A DNA stretch of 64,000 nucleotides from Plastoroseomonas hellenica (GTDB lineage: Bacteria; Pseudomonadota; Alphaproteobacteria; Acetobacterales; Acetobacteraceae), in assembly GCF_018129085.1 (NCBI RefSeq), contig NZ_JAAGBB010000020.1, forward strand, positions 1 through 64,000, read 5' to 3'. The notes beneath the pieces are model-generated. The model was given only the letters and a program-made list of their open reading frames with translations, was not told the origin of the DNA and did not search any database. The translations under genes and the position numbers were made by a program. Of the stretch, positions 55,211-63,643 are shown in pieces (position 1 is the first letter of the stretch; each line of letters starts with the position of its first letter).

Positions 55211-55378
55211 TCAGAGACCTTTTGAAAAAGGCTGCGGGTCGGTCTGGCGGGTCTTTTCCGCCCCTGGCGTACCGGCTTCCTCGCCGATGCCACCAGCATC
55301 GGCTGCGTCAGCCGACACACCAGGGACGAAAAATCCCTCGCCAGTCCTCCGCCGCCGCCTTTTCCAAAAGGTCTCTCA
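55211..55378. repeat. Long inverted repeat, family B (AGAGACC type)
   Basis: TCAGAGACCTTTTGAAAAAGGC (split here as arm one, 55211-55232) pairs with its near-complement at 55357-55378. An inner hairpin GCCGATGC/GCATCGGC lies at about 55283-55303. The stop codon of glgX is at the right end. A shorter relative is at 24170-24252. Confidence 0.7.
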
Positions 55379-57514
55379 GCCCGTGCGCAGTTGGAAGAGT
55401 ATCAACGAACGGCCGGGCACCTTGTATTTCTGGCCGACGCGGAAGACCTCCTCCTTGTCGTCCTTGCTGCCGAAGAGGTGGGTGTCGAGCAGTCGCAGCC
55501 AGGACCTGGCGCCTTCGCTTCGCGGCAGCTTGAAATCCACCGCATCGTGGTGCGCGTTGACGATGAGCAGCAGCGTCTGGTCATGCGCCGGGACGCGGAT
55601 GCCCGTCTCCTGGGCGCGGCCATCCAGGATGCGGGCCAGGCAGCGGGTGTTCGGATCCTCCCAGTCCGAGGCGTCCATCTCCTCGCCGCCGGGCTTGAAC
55701 CAGGCGAGCGCCTTGCTGCCGCTCGCCTCATGGTACTCGCCGGTCAGGAAGCGGCCGCGCCGGAGGACCGGAAGCCGCTCCCGCAGCGCCGCCAGGCGCT
55801 GCACGAAGGCGAGGAGCCGGCGGTTTCCGTCGCCCCAATCCCAGTCCAGCCAGGAGATCTCGTTGTCCTGGCAATAGGCATTGTTGTTGCCTTGCTGGGT
55901 GCGGCCAAACTCATCGCCGGCGAGCAGCATGGGCGTGCCCTGCGACAGATAGAGCGTCGCCAGCATGTTGCGGATTTGCTGTTCCCGGATCGCGTTGATC
56001 CCGGGGTCGTCGGTCGGGCCTTCCACGCCGTGATTGAAGGACCGGTTGTGGGAATGCCCATCCCGGTTCTCTTCGCCATTCGCCTCATTGTGCTTCTCGT
56101 TGTAGGTGACGAGGTCGTTGAGCGTGAAGCCGTCATGCGCGGCGATGAAGTTGATGCTCGCCCATGGCCTGCGGCCGCGGTGATTGAAGAGGTCCGCGGA
56201 TCCGGACAGCCGGTTGCCGAGATCGGCCGCCATCCCCTCTTCCCCGACCCAGAAGCCGCGCACCGTGTCGCGGAACTTGTCGTTCCATTCCGCCCAGCCC
56301 GGCGCGAAGTTGCCGACCTGATAGCCGCCCGGCCCGATATCCCAGGGCTCGGCGATCAGCTTCACATCGGTCAGCACGGGGTCCTGCATGCAGGCCTTGA
56401 GGAAGGCGGACTGCGTGTCGAAGCCATCCGGCTCGCGCGCCAGGATGGTGCCGAGGTCGAAGCGGAAGCCATCGACATGCATCTCGTTCACCCAGTAGCG
56501 CAGGCTGTCGGTGACCATCTGCAGCACGCGGGGATGGTTGAGGTTCACCGTGTTCCCGGTGCCGGTGTCGTTGATGTAGTAGCGCTTCCGGTCGGGCAGC
56601 AGGCGGTAATAGCTGGCGTTGTCGATGCCCTTGAAGGAGAGCGTCGCGCCGAGCTCATTGCCTTCGGCGGTGTGGTTGTAGACCACGTCCATGATGACCT
56701 CGAGCCCGGCATCGTGCAGCCGCGCCACCATTTCCTTGAACTCGGAGAAGGCGAAATCGGGGGTGCGCGCATAGCGCCGCGCCGGTGCGAAGAAGCCGAG
56801 CGAGTTGTAGCCCCAGTAGTTCACCAGGCCCCTGCGCACCAAGTGATCGTCGTTGAGGAAGAACTGGATCGGCAGGAGCTCGACCGAGGTCACGCCGAGC
56901 GACTTGATGTGCTGGATCATCTCCCGGCTGCCGAGGCCGGCATAGGTGCCGCGCAGCTCCTCCGCCAAGGCAGGGTGCCGCGTGGTGAGGCCCTTCACAT
57001 GGGCTTCGTAGATCAGCGTGCGTTCCCACGGCACGCGCGGGCGGCGGTCATTGCCCCAGGTGAAGGCCGGATCGACGACGCGGCATTTGGGCATGAAGGC
57101 GGCGCTGTCCCTGTCGTCGAAGGACAGATCGCCGGCCTCATGGCCGATCGTGTAGCCGTAGAGCGCCGGGTTCCATTCGAGGTCGCCCACATGCGAGAGC
57201 GCGTAGGGATCGAGCAGGAGCTTGTTCGGGTTGAAGCGATGCCCCTGCTCGGGATCGTAGGGGCCGTGGACGCGATAGGCATAGATCGTGCCGGGCCGGG
57301 CGTCCGGCAGGAAGCCGTGGAAAACCTCGTTCGTGTATTCCGGCAACTCGATCCGCTCGAGCTCCGTCGTGCCGGAGAGGTCGAAGAGGCAGAGCTCGAC
57401 CTTGGTCGCATGGGCGGAGAACAGGGCGAAGTTGACCCCGAGGCCGGTCCAGCTCGCGCCGAGCGGGTTCGGGCGGCCCTGCGTGACGCGGGATTGGTTG
57501 ATGGCAGGTCCCAA
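55376..57514 (-). CDS. glgX: Glycogen debranching enzyme
   Basis: A 712-aa glycoside hydrolase (GH13) that cleaves alpha-1,6 branches in glycogen. An N-terminal CBM48/isoamylase domain (NPLGASWTGLGVNFALFSA) precedes the catalytic barrel with the GH13 motifs DVVYNHTAEG, DGFRFDLGT (nucleophile Asp), EPWDIGPGGY (acid Glu) and NFIAAHDGFTL. The start is set at TTG 57514 because GAGGAG lies 6 bp ahead; TTG 57532 would add 6 residues without an RBS. No other glycogen genes are in the window. Confidence 0.92.
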   Translation of the reverse strand: MGPAINQSRVTQGRPNPLGASWTGLGVNFALFSAHATKVELCLFDLSGTTELERIELPEYTNEVFHGFLPDARPGTIYAYRVHGPYDPEQGHRFNPNKLLLDPYALSHVGDLEWNPALYGYTIGHEAGDLSFDDRDSAAFMPKCRVVDPAFTWGNDRRPRVPWERTLIYEAHVKGLTTRHPALAEELRGTYAGLGSREMIQHIKSLGVTSVELLPIQFFLNDDHLVRRGLVNYWGYNSLGFFAPARRYARTPDFAFSEFKEMVARLHDAGLEVIMDVVYNHTAEGNELGATLSFKGIDNASYYRLLPDRKRYYINDTGTGNTVNLNHPRVLQMVTDSLRYWVNEMHVDGFRFDLGTILAREPDGFDTQSAFLKACMQDPVLTDVKLIAEPWDIGPGGYQVGNFAPGWAEWNDKFRDTVRGFWVGEEGMAADLGNRLSGSADLFNHRGRRPWASINFIAAHDGFTLNDLVTYNEKHNEANGEENRDGHSHNRSFNHGVEGPTDDPGINAIREQQIRNMLATLYLSQGTPMLLAGDEFGRTQQGNNNAYCQDNEISWLDWDWGDGNRRLLAFVQRLAALRERLPVLRRGRFLTGEYHEASGSKALAWFKPGGEEMDASDWEDPNTRCLARILDGRAQETGIRVPAHDQTLLLIVNAHHDAVDFKLPRSEGARSWLRLLDTHLFGSKDDKEEVFRVGQKYKVPGRSLILFQLRTG

Positions 57515-57574
57515 TGGGAGGCTCCTCGGCAATCGCTGGCTGTGAAAGATCCGGCGCGTCGGCGCCGCAAGGCC

Positions 57575-57721
57575 TTACCGCGAGGGCGGACCAACCCATG
57601 GATACGGGTGCGCTGACCGTGCCGGCATCCACGAGGGACACCGCTTGGTGAGCTTGCGTCCGCGGATAGTGTCCGCGAAGTAGAGCATCTGGCCGCAAGC
57701 CCGGCAGTGGAACAGCATCAT
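57575..57721 (-). CDS. Possible small zinc-finger ORF (Com-like or zinc-ribbon remnant)
   Basis: A 48-codon ORF starting MMLFHCRACGQMLYFADT with C-x2-C, then KRCPSW where a second C-x2-C would be expected. One pair is thus broken (Trp in place of Cys). It could be a remnant of a Com-type translational regulator or of the zinc-ribbon that starts a metallopeptidase family. No RBS is visible. Coding status is doubtful. The rest of the 57533-57898 gap shows nothing else. Confidence 0.3.
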   Translation of the reverse strand: MMLFHCRACGQMLYFADTIRGRKLTKRCPSWMPARSAHPYPWVGPPSR

Positions 57722-57898
57722 AAAAACGCACCGTTTCGGATCTCATCCGGAAACTCCGGCGAGCGCCTGCGGTTGCGTTGCGGCTGCGAGGAACCGGATC
57801 TGTGGATGGCCCGCCTCGCGGGATGGACGGACGAGAAGGTGGGGACAGCGCGGCCCGGCGGCCTGCGCGACCGACTTCGCGTTCCGGCTCTGACTAGG

Positions 57899-58600
57899 TC
57901 AGGCCTGCACGTCCAGCAGCAGGCCTGGTCCGGACTGGCCCGCCTCGGCCGCCAAGCGGGGGAAGGCGAAGAAGTTGACCTTCGTGCCGTCGGCCTCGGT
58001 GGTGAAGGAGAGCGGCGCCGCCGTGACGTCGCTGTGGTCATCCTCGCCGCCGGCCTTCTCCTCGCGCAAGGCCTTGTCCAGCATCGCCACGATCGCCGCG
58101 GCAACCTGGTCCTTCGGCGACAGGGCGTCCTTGCCCTCCGCAGCCGCGCCGTCCTTCGCGTCGTTCATGCCGAGCGCCTGGCGCAGCACGTCGCGGTGAT
58201 AGGTCGTCTTGCCGTCATCCGTGATGGTGTAGCCGAGCGAAGCCGGATCGTCGGAGGCGAGGGCGCGGGCCAGCTCGCTGGCGCTCATGACGGTCGCCAT
58301 GAACCCGCCGCCGGGCACTTCCATCGTGAATAGCACCGCATCCTGGCCAGCCGCCCGCCGCGTCGCGAGCTCGCCGAGCAGGCCGCTCATGACCTCCTCG
58401 GCTTCATCGGCCGGCAGGGTGTCCAGGCCGGGGGCCAGGGCGGCCATCATCTCGCCCAGTTCCTTGCTCGTGAAGCTGCCGCGCTGCCGGCTCGCGACCT
58501 GGTCGAGCAGGGTCGGGGGCGCCGCCGCCGACGCGCCCTTGTCCGAGCCCGCGGTGAGCGGCTGAAGGGCGAGGGCCGAGGTGGCGCCGATGGCGTTCAT
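57899..58600 (-). CDS. Hypothetical Ala-rich protein
   Basis: A 233-aa protein of unknown family. It starts with an Ala/Thr-rich segment (about 1-35), then a helical block (FTSKELGEMMAALAPGLDTL), a central beta segment (AVLFTMEVPGGGFMATVM) and a helical part, with acidic loops near EKAGGEDDHSD. No signal peptide, TM helix or known motif. The ATG 58600 is preceded by GATGGCGG. It is divergent from the iron-type ABC receptor gene, 157 bp apart. Confidence 0.6.
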   Translation of the reverse strand: MNAIGATSALALQPLTAGSDKGASAAAPPTLLDQVASRQRGSFTSKELGEMMAALAPGLDTLPADEAEEVMSGLLGELATRRAAGQDAVLFTMEVPGGGFMATVMSASELARALASDDPASLGYTITDDGKTTYHRDVLRQALGMNDAKDGAAAEGKDALSPKDQVAAAIVAMLDKALREEKAGGEDDHSDVTAAPLSFTTEADGTKVNFFAFPRLAAEAGQSGPGLLLDVQA

Positions 58601-58757
58601 GCCGCCATCGTCGCGCCGCCGCGTTAGGTTTGTGTAAACCTGGGCGCCGGGCCGCTCCGCCCATCGGGGTTTGCAATCGCTGGCCTCTGCCCCGAGCATG
58701 CATCGCCGCACCGCCGGAACAGGCGGGCGGCGGGATGGAACGGACAGGAGGCCGGGG

Positions 58758-59804
58758 ATGACACGGTTCGGCAGGCGGAGCGTCTTCGCGATCGGCTTCG
58801 GACTGACGGCGGCGGCGAGGGCGGCGGCAGAGGCGCTGCCCGAGCATGAGCGTGCGCTCTATGACGCGGCGCAGCGCGAGGGCGAGCTCACCTGGTACAC
58901 AGGGCAATTCTCCGCCGAGACATCGGAGGCGGTCGGCCGCGCCTTCACCGAACGCTACCCGGGCGTGCGGGTGAACGTGACACGCAGCACGTCCCAGGTG
59001 GCGTATCAGCGCCTGTCGCAGGACATGCGGGCGCGCACCGCGCAATGCGACATCTTCGCCTCCACCAATTACGGGCACTTCTCCGTCCTCAAGCGGCAGG
59101 AGGCGCTGCTGCGTTTCCGCCCGCGCAATGCGGATGGGCTGCTGGAGAGCATCCGCCACGCTGACCCGGAGGATTTTTATCAGGCCTCCTACATCGGCCT
59201 CTACATGATGGCCTTCAACACGACCCGGGTGAACGAGGCCGATGCGCCCAAGGCCTGGCGGGACGTGCTGGATCCGCGCTGGCGCGACCAGCTCTCGGTC
59301 GGGCATCCCGGCTATAGCGGCGCGATCGGGCTCTGGGCCGTGCAGATGCGCAAGATGTTCACCTGGGACTATTTCACGCAGTTGGAGCGCAACCGCCCGA
59401 TGATCGGGCGGTCCAGCCAGGACCCGATCACGACGCTGAACGCGGGCGAACGCGCGGTCGCCGTCGCGGCGCCGAGTGCCACGACCCTGCTCAGCATCAG
59501 CAGAGGCAATCCGCTGAAGCTGATCTATCCGACGGATGGCACGCTGCTGGTCTCCGCACCCGCGGCGATCCTGCACAATGCGCCGCATCCGAATGCCGCG
59601 AAGCTGTTCCAGGAATTCACGACTGGCCCCGGCTACAGCCAGGTGGCGCGGCGCTACTTCAGCCAGTCGCTCCGCCCCGACGTGCCGCCGCCGGAGGGAT
59701 CCCGGCCGCTGGCGGAAGTGACGCTGATCGCGCCGACGCTCGCGGAAGCGGAGACCGGCGTGCCGGAGGTGCGGGAGCGGTGGCGGGATACCTTTGGGGT
59801 GTGA
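58758..59804 (+). CDS. ABC transporter substrate-binding protein, Fe3+/extracellular type 1
   Basis: A 348-aa periplasmic receptor. The leader has a Tat-like RRSVFAIGFGLTAAARAAA. Family patterns: GELTWYTGQFSAETSEAV, FTERYPGVRVNVTR, CDIFASTNYG, GLYMMAFNTTRV and WRDVLDPRWRDQLSVG. Such receptors bind ferric iron, polyamines or organic anions. AGGAGG precedes ATG 58758, 10 bp. No permease or ATPase gene is nearby. Confidence 0.88.
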   Translation: MTRFGRRSVFAIGFGLTAAARAAAEALPEHERALYDAAQREGELTWYTGQFSAETSEAVGRAFTERYPGVRVNVTRSTSQVAYQRLSQDMRARTAQCDIFASTNYGHFSVLKRQEALLRFRPRNADGLLESIRHADPEDFYQASYIGLYMMAFNTTRVNEADAPKAWRDVLDPRWRDQLSVGHPGYSGAIGLWAVQMRKMFTWDYFTQLERNRPMIGRSSQDPITTLNAGERAVAVAAPSATTLLSISRGNPLKLIYPTDGTLLVSAPAAILHNAPHPNAAKLFQEFTTGPGYSQVARRYFSQSLRPDVPPPEGSRPLAEVTLIAPTLAEAETGVPEVRERWRDTFGV

Positions 59805-59841
59805 GGTGCTTCGCCGAAGCCGGTGGCGCCATCACCCGTGA

Positions 59842-60201
59842 CTACCAGCGGCGATAATGGCCCCGGCCGTAGTGGCGGCCCCGATGATAGTGGTGGCCGC
59901 GGCCATAGTGGGAGCGCCCGTGATAGTGGCGCCCGCTGGAGCCGACGATGGCGGCCCCGGCCGCCAGCCCCACCACGCCCGCGGCCACGGCGGCGCCGAC
60001 ATTGGCGTCCTGCTGGGCCTGGGCGCGCTCGGCCGAAGCAGCCTGCTGCAGGTAGGCGGCATCCTGGCAGGCCTGCTGATAGCCCTGCTGGCAGGCAATG
60101 CTTGCCTGGGTTGCCTGCTGCTCGACAGGGCCGGGCGCCACGACGCAGCCGGCCACACTCACTGCCGCCAGCACGGCAACCAAGCGGGATGGTCGGTGCA
60201 T
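59842..60201 (-). CDS. Small His/Gly-rich lipoprotein
   Basis: A 119-aa protein. A lipoprotein signal with VLAAVSVAGC (Cys19) is followed by a Gln/Ala-rich segment with two cysteines and one glycine-rich hydrophobic stretch (VGAAVAAGVVGLAAGAAIVG). The C-terminus is a run of His, Tyr, Gly and Arg (residues about 90-119) that could bind metals. ATG 60201 has AAGGAG. Such glycine-zipper lipoproteins are common in the envelope. It is convergent with the ABC receptor gene, 37 bp apart. Confidence 0.75.
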   Translation of the reverse strand: MHRPSRLVAVLAAVSVAGCVVAPGPVEQQATQASIACQQGYQQACQDAAYLQQAASAERAQAQQDANVGAAVAAGVVGLAAGAAIVGSSGRHYHGRSHYGRGHHYHRGRHYGRGHYRRW

Positions 60202-60605
60202 GGGGAACTCCTTTCGACGGTGAAGCTGCTGAACCTCAGCCTGTGGCCTCGATGGGCATTCTGCAAACGCAACTAACCTGCCTGTCATGCGCCGCACCGG
60301 CCCGGCTTCGCAAGATCCGAAGCCATCAAACATAACGGAGCCGACAATTTGGGCTGCCGCCTGGAAGTGCGGCGGCGGGCGCATCCACCTCGAAGCCGGA
60401 TTCCATGAGAAGATCCTTCGGTCGATCCCAATGCCTTTCTCGCCACAATTCCTTATGTTACGACAGTGGCGCGCGCGAAAATTCGCGCAACGGGCGGGCT
60501 GTCCCGTTCATCGGCCGCTGACCGCCGCATTTTCAGCCAGGATACGGCATGATTTTCCGGCGCGATCCCTTCGGGGTGTAATGGGGGACGCCGGCGCGGC
60601 CTCCG
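60202..60605. other. 404-bp gap between lipoprotein and secreted-protein genes
   Basis: No gene supported. It holds the lipoprotein RBS and the AT-richer stretch 60420-60480, probably the promoter. A 112-codon plus-strand ORF (60287-60625) lacks an RBS. Confidence 0.45.
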
Positions 60606-61289
60606 CTACGGCCCGATGGCGGTGAGGGCGACGCTGCAATCGCGTGCCACGGTCGCCGAGGGGTTGCCGGGGTCGAAGACATCGGACTGCGCCAAGGCGA
60701 TGCAGAGCGCTGAGGCCCGCGCGGGCCAGGCTTCACGGGCATCGGCCGACTGGTTCCCGGGCAGGAAGCGGGCCTGCAGCGGATCCAGATGCAGGTGGGC
60801 CGAGAAGCGCGGCCCATCGGCGCCGGCGTGCCGATCCGCCTGTGCCGGATCAGCGGAGAGAAGCGCCACCTCGCCGGCCATGCCGACCCCGATGATAACG
60901 ACGAGCCCTGCGCCGGCGTGGTGACGGAGCGCGTGCAGGGCCGCGAACGCGGCCGGGACCAAGATCGCGGGCGGCTGCGGACCGGCGGCGAGCTCAAGCA
61001 CCGCAGCCTGCTCCTGCAGCAGGCGCTCCCGCACGTCGCGCCCCATTGCGCCGAGCGATGGTCCGTCATGGACGACCAGGGCCGCGGCATCGCCCACGGC
61101 CCAGCCGGCGGGATAGAGGAGCAGCCCGCTTTGCGGCCCGTGCCATGCCTGCCCGCCATGCACAGCCGCGTCGAACTCCAGCAGCGCGTATTCCGCGAAA
61201 CCCTCCGCGGCGGACGCCGTCCGGTTGGCGGCGCCGAGCAGCAGCGCCGCCAGGGCGAGCACGGAAAAGGACATCAAGCGCGCCGGCAT
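60606..61289 (-). CDS. Predicted secreted protein of unknown function
   Basis: A 227-aa protein with a Sec signal (MPARLMSFSVLALAALLLG, cleavage near TASA-A). The mature part carries PQSGLLLYPAGWAVGDAAAL and an internal VIIGVGMAGEVALLSADP strand, which could be a lipid-anchored or periplasmic alpha/beta fold. No family is named. RBS AGGAGGT before ATG 61289 is strong. It follows the SDR gene on the same strand, 68 bp downstream of it, and may share its transcript. Confidence 0.7.
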   Translation of the reverse strand: MPARLMSFSVLALAALLLGAANRTASAAEGFAEYALLEFDAAVHGGQAWHGPQSGLLLYPAGWAVGDAAALVVHDGPSLGAMGRDVRERLLQEQAAVLELAAGPQPPAILVPAAFAALHALRHHAGAGLVVIIGVGMAGEVALLSADPAQADRHAGADGPRFSAHLHLDPLQARFLPGNQSADAREAWPARASALCIALAQSDVFDPGNPSATVARDCSVALTAIGP

Positions 61290-61357
61290 CGCTGCACCTC
61301 CTGTGCGGCTTGCGGCGCAGCTTTGCGCCATGGGCCCCGAGGTGGCGGTGCCTTGCG

Positions 61358-62131
61358 TCACATGTCGGGCAGGGCGATGCCGGAGAGCTCCGCGCAGAGC
61401 GCCAGCAGGCGGTCCTGCAGCGCGGGGTCCTGCGCCTCGGGGTTCGGGGCGCGCCGCTTCAGGTGGTAGAAATAGGCGCCGGTCACGCGGGCCTTCGGGT
61501 CCTCACTGGCGGCGAGCCAGGCCTGGGTGCGATGCGCCTGGTCCATGTCATCAGGCGCGCCCGGGCCGCCCATCTTCGTCGGCACCCAGCCCGGCTCCAG
61601 CGCATTCGACAGCACATCCGGCCAGCGGCGGGCGATGGCGAAAGCGAGCATGGCGTCGTGCAGCTTGCTCTCGGCATAGGCGGTGGAGCCGTTCCAGCGC
61701 CGCTTGCGCCACAGGATGTCGTCGAGATTGGCCTGCGCCTGGTGGTGCATGCCGGAGCTGAGATAGACGAGCCGCCGCGGCCGCTCGATCAGCGCGGTCA
61801 GCACATAGGCCGACAGCGTGTTGATCGCGAAGAGATGCGGCAGGCCATCCGCGGTCAGGCGGTGGCTTTCGCGATAGCCGACCGCGGCATTGTGGATCAC
61901 CGCGTCGAAGCGGCCGAGCGCATTGACCCGCTGCGCGACATCCTTCGCACCCTGGATGGTCTCGAGGTCACCTTCCAAGACCGCCTCGGCCCGGGGCAAC
62001 TCGCGCCGCGTTTCCTCGGCGCGGGCGGCGTTGCGGGCGTGCAGCACGACCTGGTGGCCCTGCTCGCCCAGCAGCTGGCCGGCCATCAGGCCGAGGCCGG
62101 CCGAGGAGCCCGTGATGAAGATGCGGGACAT
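61358..62131 (-). CDS. Short-chain dehydrogenase/reductase
   Basis: A 257-aa oxidoreductase. The N-terminal TGSSAGLGLMAG is the nucleotide-binding glycine motif, HNAAVG follows, and the catalytic Tyr-x3-Lys is in TAYAESKLHD. The region after it (LEPGWVPTKMGG) is typical for the family. The substrate is unknown. ATG 62131 is used, about 26 bp after the DUF3618 gene ends; the upstream extension overlaps that gene. Confidence 0.9.
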   Translation of the reverse strand: MSRIFITGSSAGLGLMAGQLLGEQGHQVVLHARNAARAEETRRELPRAEAVLEGDLETIQGAKDVAQRVNALGRFDAVIHNAAVGYRESHRLTADGLPHLFAINTLSAYVLTALIERPRRLVYLSSGMHHQAQANLDDILWRKRRWNGSTAYAESKLHDAMLAFAIARRWPDVLSNALEPGWVPTKMGGPGAPDDMDQAHRTQAWLAASEDPKARVTGAYFYHLKRRAPNPEAQDPALQDRLLALCAELSGIALPDM

Positions 62132-62156
62132 GGGCCCAGCCGGGCGCGCCTTCGCC

Positions 62157-63254
62157 TCAACCCGGCGACTTTTCGGCCGGCCTGTTCGCATTCCGCTGCC
62201 GCGCCGCCTCCTCGTCGTCCAAGGCCGCGCGCGTCTCGTCGGAGACCGTCTGGACGGCATCCGTGGCAGCGGCCGCGACCTGGCTCGCTGCGTCGGCCGC
62301 GGCTTCTCCTGCCGCGCCGATGCCATCCCGGTCCAGCCGATCCCGGGCGTCGAGGTAGGCATCGGCGACCGCGTCCTTCACCTCCGCCGCCTGCTCACCG
62401 AGGGTGTCGCGCAGCCGCTCGTAGCCTTCCTCCGCCGCTTCCTTGACCTCGCCCAGGGCGGCGTCACTGACCTCGCCCATCAGACGATCCTCCGCCTCCG
62501 ACCGCGGCAGCAGGGCACCGATGGCGGCACCAGCCGCGAGACCCAGGGCACCGAGCAGAAGCGGCCGCTCTTCGACCATGGTCGCCCAGCCGCTCTTGGC
62601 ACGCTCCGCCGCGCCAGCGACCGCATCGCGCGCGTCATGGTAGCGCATGCGCGCCTGCTGCGCCGCGGCACCGCCGGTGCGCGACGCGCGACCAGCGAGC
62701 TCGGAGGTCGTATTGGCGACGCCGCGCATGGCGGCAGTGGCCTGGCCGGCGGCTTCCGAGATCGTCTCGCCGGCCGTGGCGGCGGCGCTCTTCGCGCTGT
62801 CGCGCAGGGTGGCGGCCCCGCGGCCGACGCGTTCGCCGAGGCGCGGGGAGGCATCATCATGCGACGCCGGATCTCCGAATTCTCCACGCTCCCCGAAGCC
62901 GGTCTCGTCATACTCCGGCAGGTATTCCGCATCGTCGGGCGGCGGCGGCAGGGCACGACGGCCCACCGGCGCCGGTGCCGCGCGACCCCTGTCGCCGGAC
63001 AGCGCCAGCCAGCCGATGCCCGCGCCGATCAGCAGGACAGGCAGCGGGTTGTCCCGGACCGAGCCGCCGAGATTCCGAAGGAATTCGGCACCGCCCGAAC
63101 TCCTCGCGTAGTCCACGACCTGATCCATGATCTGGCCGGGCGACATGCGCGCCCTGAGCTCATCGATGGTGTCGCTCACGCGGGCTCGGCTGCGTTCGAC
63201 ATCCCGCTCGATCTCGGCTGCCGTCCGGCCCTGCGGATCCGTGTTCGCGCTCAT
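62157..63254 (-). CDS. DUF3618 domain protein
   Basis: A 365-aa protein. The DUF3618 motif is at the start (AEIERDVERSRARVSDTIDELR), followed by a hydrophobic segment at about 72-90 (LPVLLIGAGIGWLAL), then long Ala-rich, amphipathic helices typical of membrane-associated stress proteins. A second hydrophobic stretch is near residue 240 (LLGALGLAAGAAIGALLP). It overlaps the holin-X-like gene by 4 bp (ATGA). The three genes at the right edge form an operon. Confidence 0.85.
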   Translation of the reverse strand: MSANTDPQGRTAAEIERDVERSRARVSDTIDELRARMSPGQIMDQVVDYARSSGGAEFLRNLGGSVRDNPLPVLLIGAGIGWLALSGDRGRAAPAPVGRRALPPPPDDAEYLPEYDETGFGERGEFGDPASHDDASPRLGERVGRGAATLRDSAKSAAATAGETISEAAGQATAAMRGVANTTSELAGRASRTGGAAAQQARMRYHDARDAVAGAAERAKSGWATMVEERPLLLGALGLAAGAAIGALLPRSEAEDRLMGEVSDAALGEVKEAAEEGYERLRDTLGEQAAEVKDAVADAYLDARDRLDRDGIGAAGEAAADAASQVAAAATDAVQTVSDETRAALDDEEAARQRNANRPAEKSPG

Positions 63255-63643
63255 TCGACTTTCTCCCTGGCGACTGCGGCGTCCTTGGACAACTGATTGA
63301 CCGTGCGCTCCGGTGTCAGGCTTGCGGCTCTCAGCCGTCGCAACCCGGCGCTGAGCGCCAAGGCGCCACCCGCGCCGACCGCGACGGCGACGATCAATGC
63401 CGCGAGCGCGGGCGAGAGGCCCATGATCACCAGCCAGTGCACCAGGGCCTGCAGCAGGATGATCAGCGCCGCGAGCAGGAGAACCCCGCCGATCGCGATG
63501 CCGCCGGCCGCCCCGGCGATCTGGCCGATTTTCTCATTCACCTCGGCGCGCGCCAGCGCGAACTCCCGCCGGACGAGCTCCGAGGAGTCCTTCACGAGAT
63601 CGCCGAGAAGGTCCGGGACCGATCGGGTCGGATCAACGCTCAT
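63251..63643 (-). CDS. Phage holin-X / YqjE-like membrane protein
   Basis: A 130-aa protein with two hydrophobic helices (IAIGGVLLLAALIILLQAL and ALAALIVAVAVGAGGALAL) and an N-terminal helical part with SELVRREFALARAEV. The family is annotated as actinobacterial holin-X or YqjE and is linked to envelope stress in enterobacteria. It overlaps the genes on both sides (ATGA with DUF3618, 11 bp with the next), showing tight coupling. Confidence 0.82.
   Translation of the reverse strand: MSVDPTRSVPDLLGDLVKDSSELVRREFALARAEVNEKIGQIAGAAGGIAIGGVLLLAALIILLQALVHWLVIMGLSPALAALIVAVAVGAGGALALSAGLRRLRAASLTPERTVNQLSKDAAVAREKVE

Noticed and set aside
60287-60625. 112-codon plus-strand ORF
   Set aside because: No RBS, low-complexity composition, and it overlaps the end of a well-supported gene.
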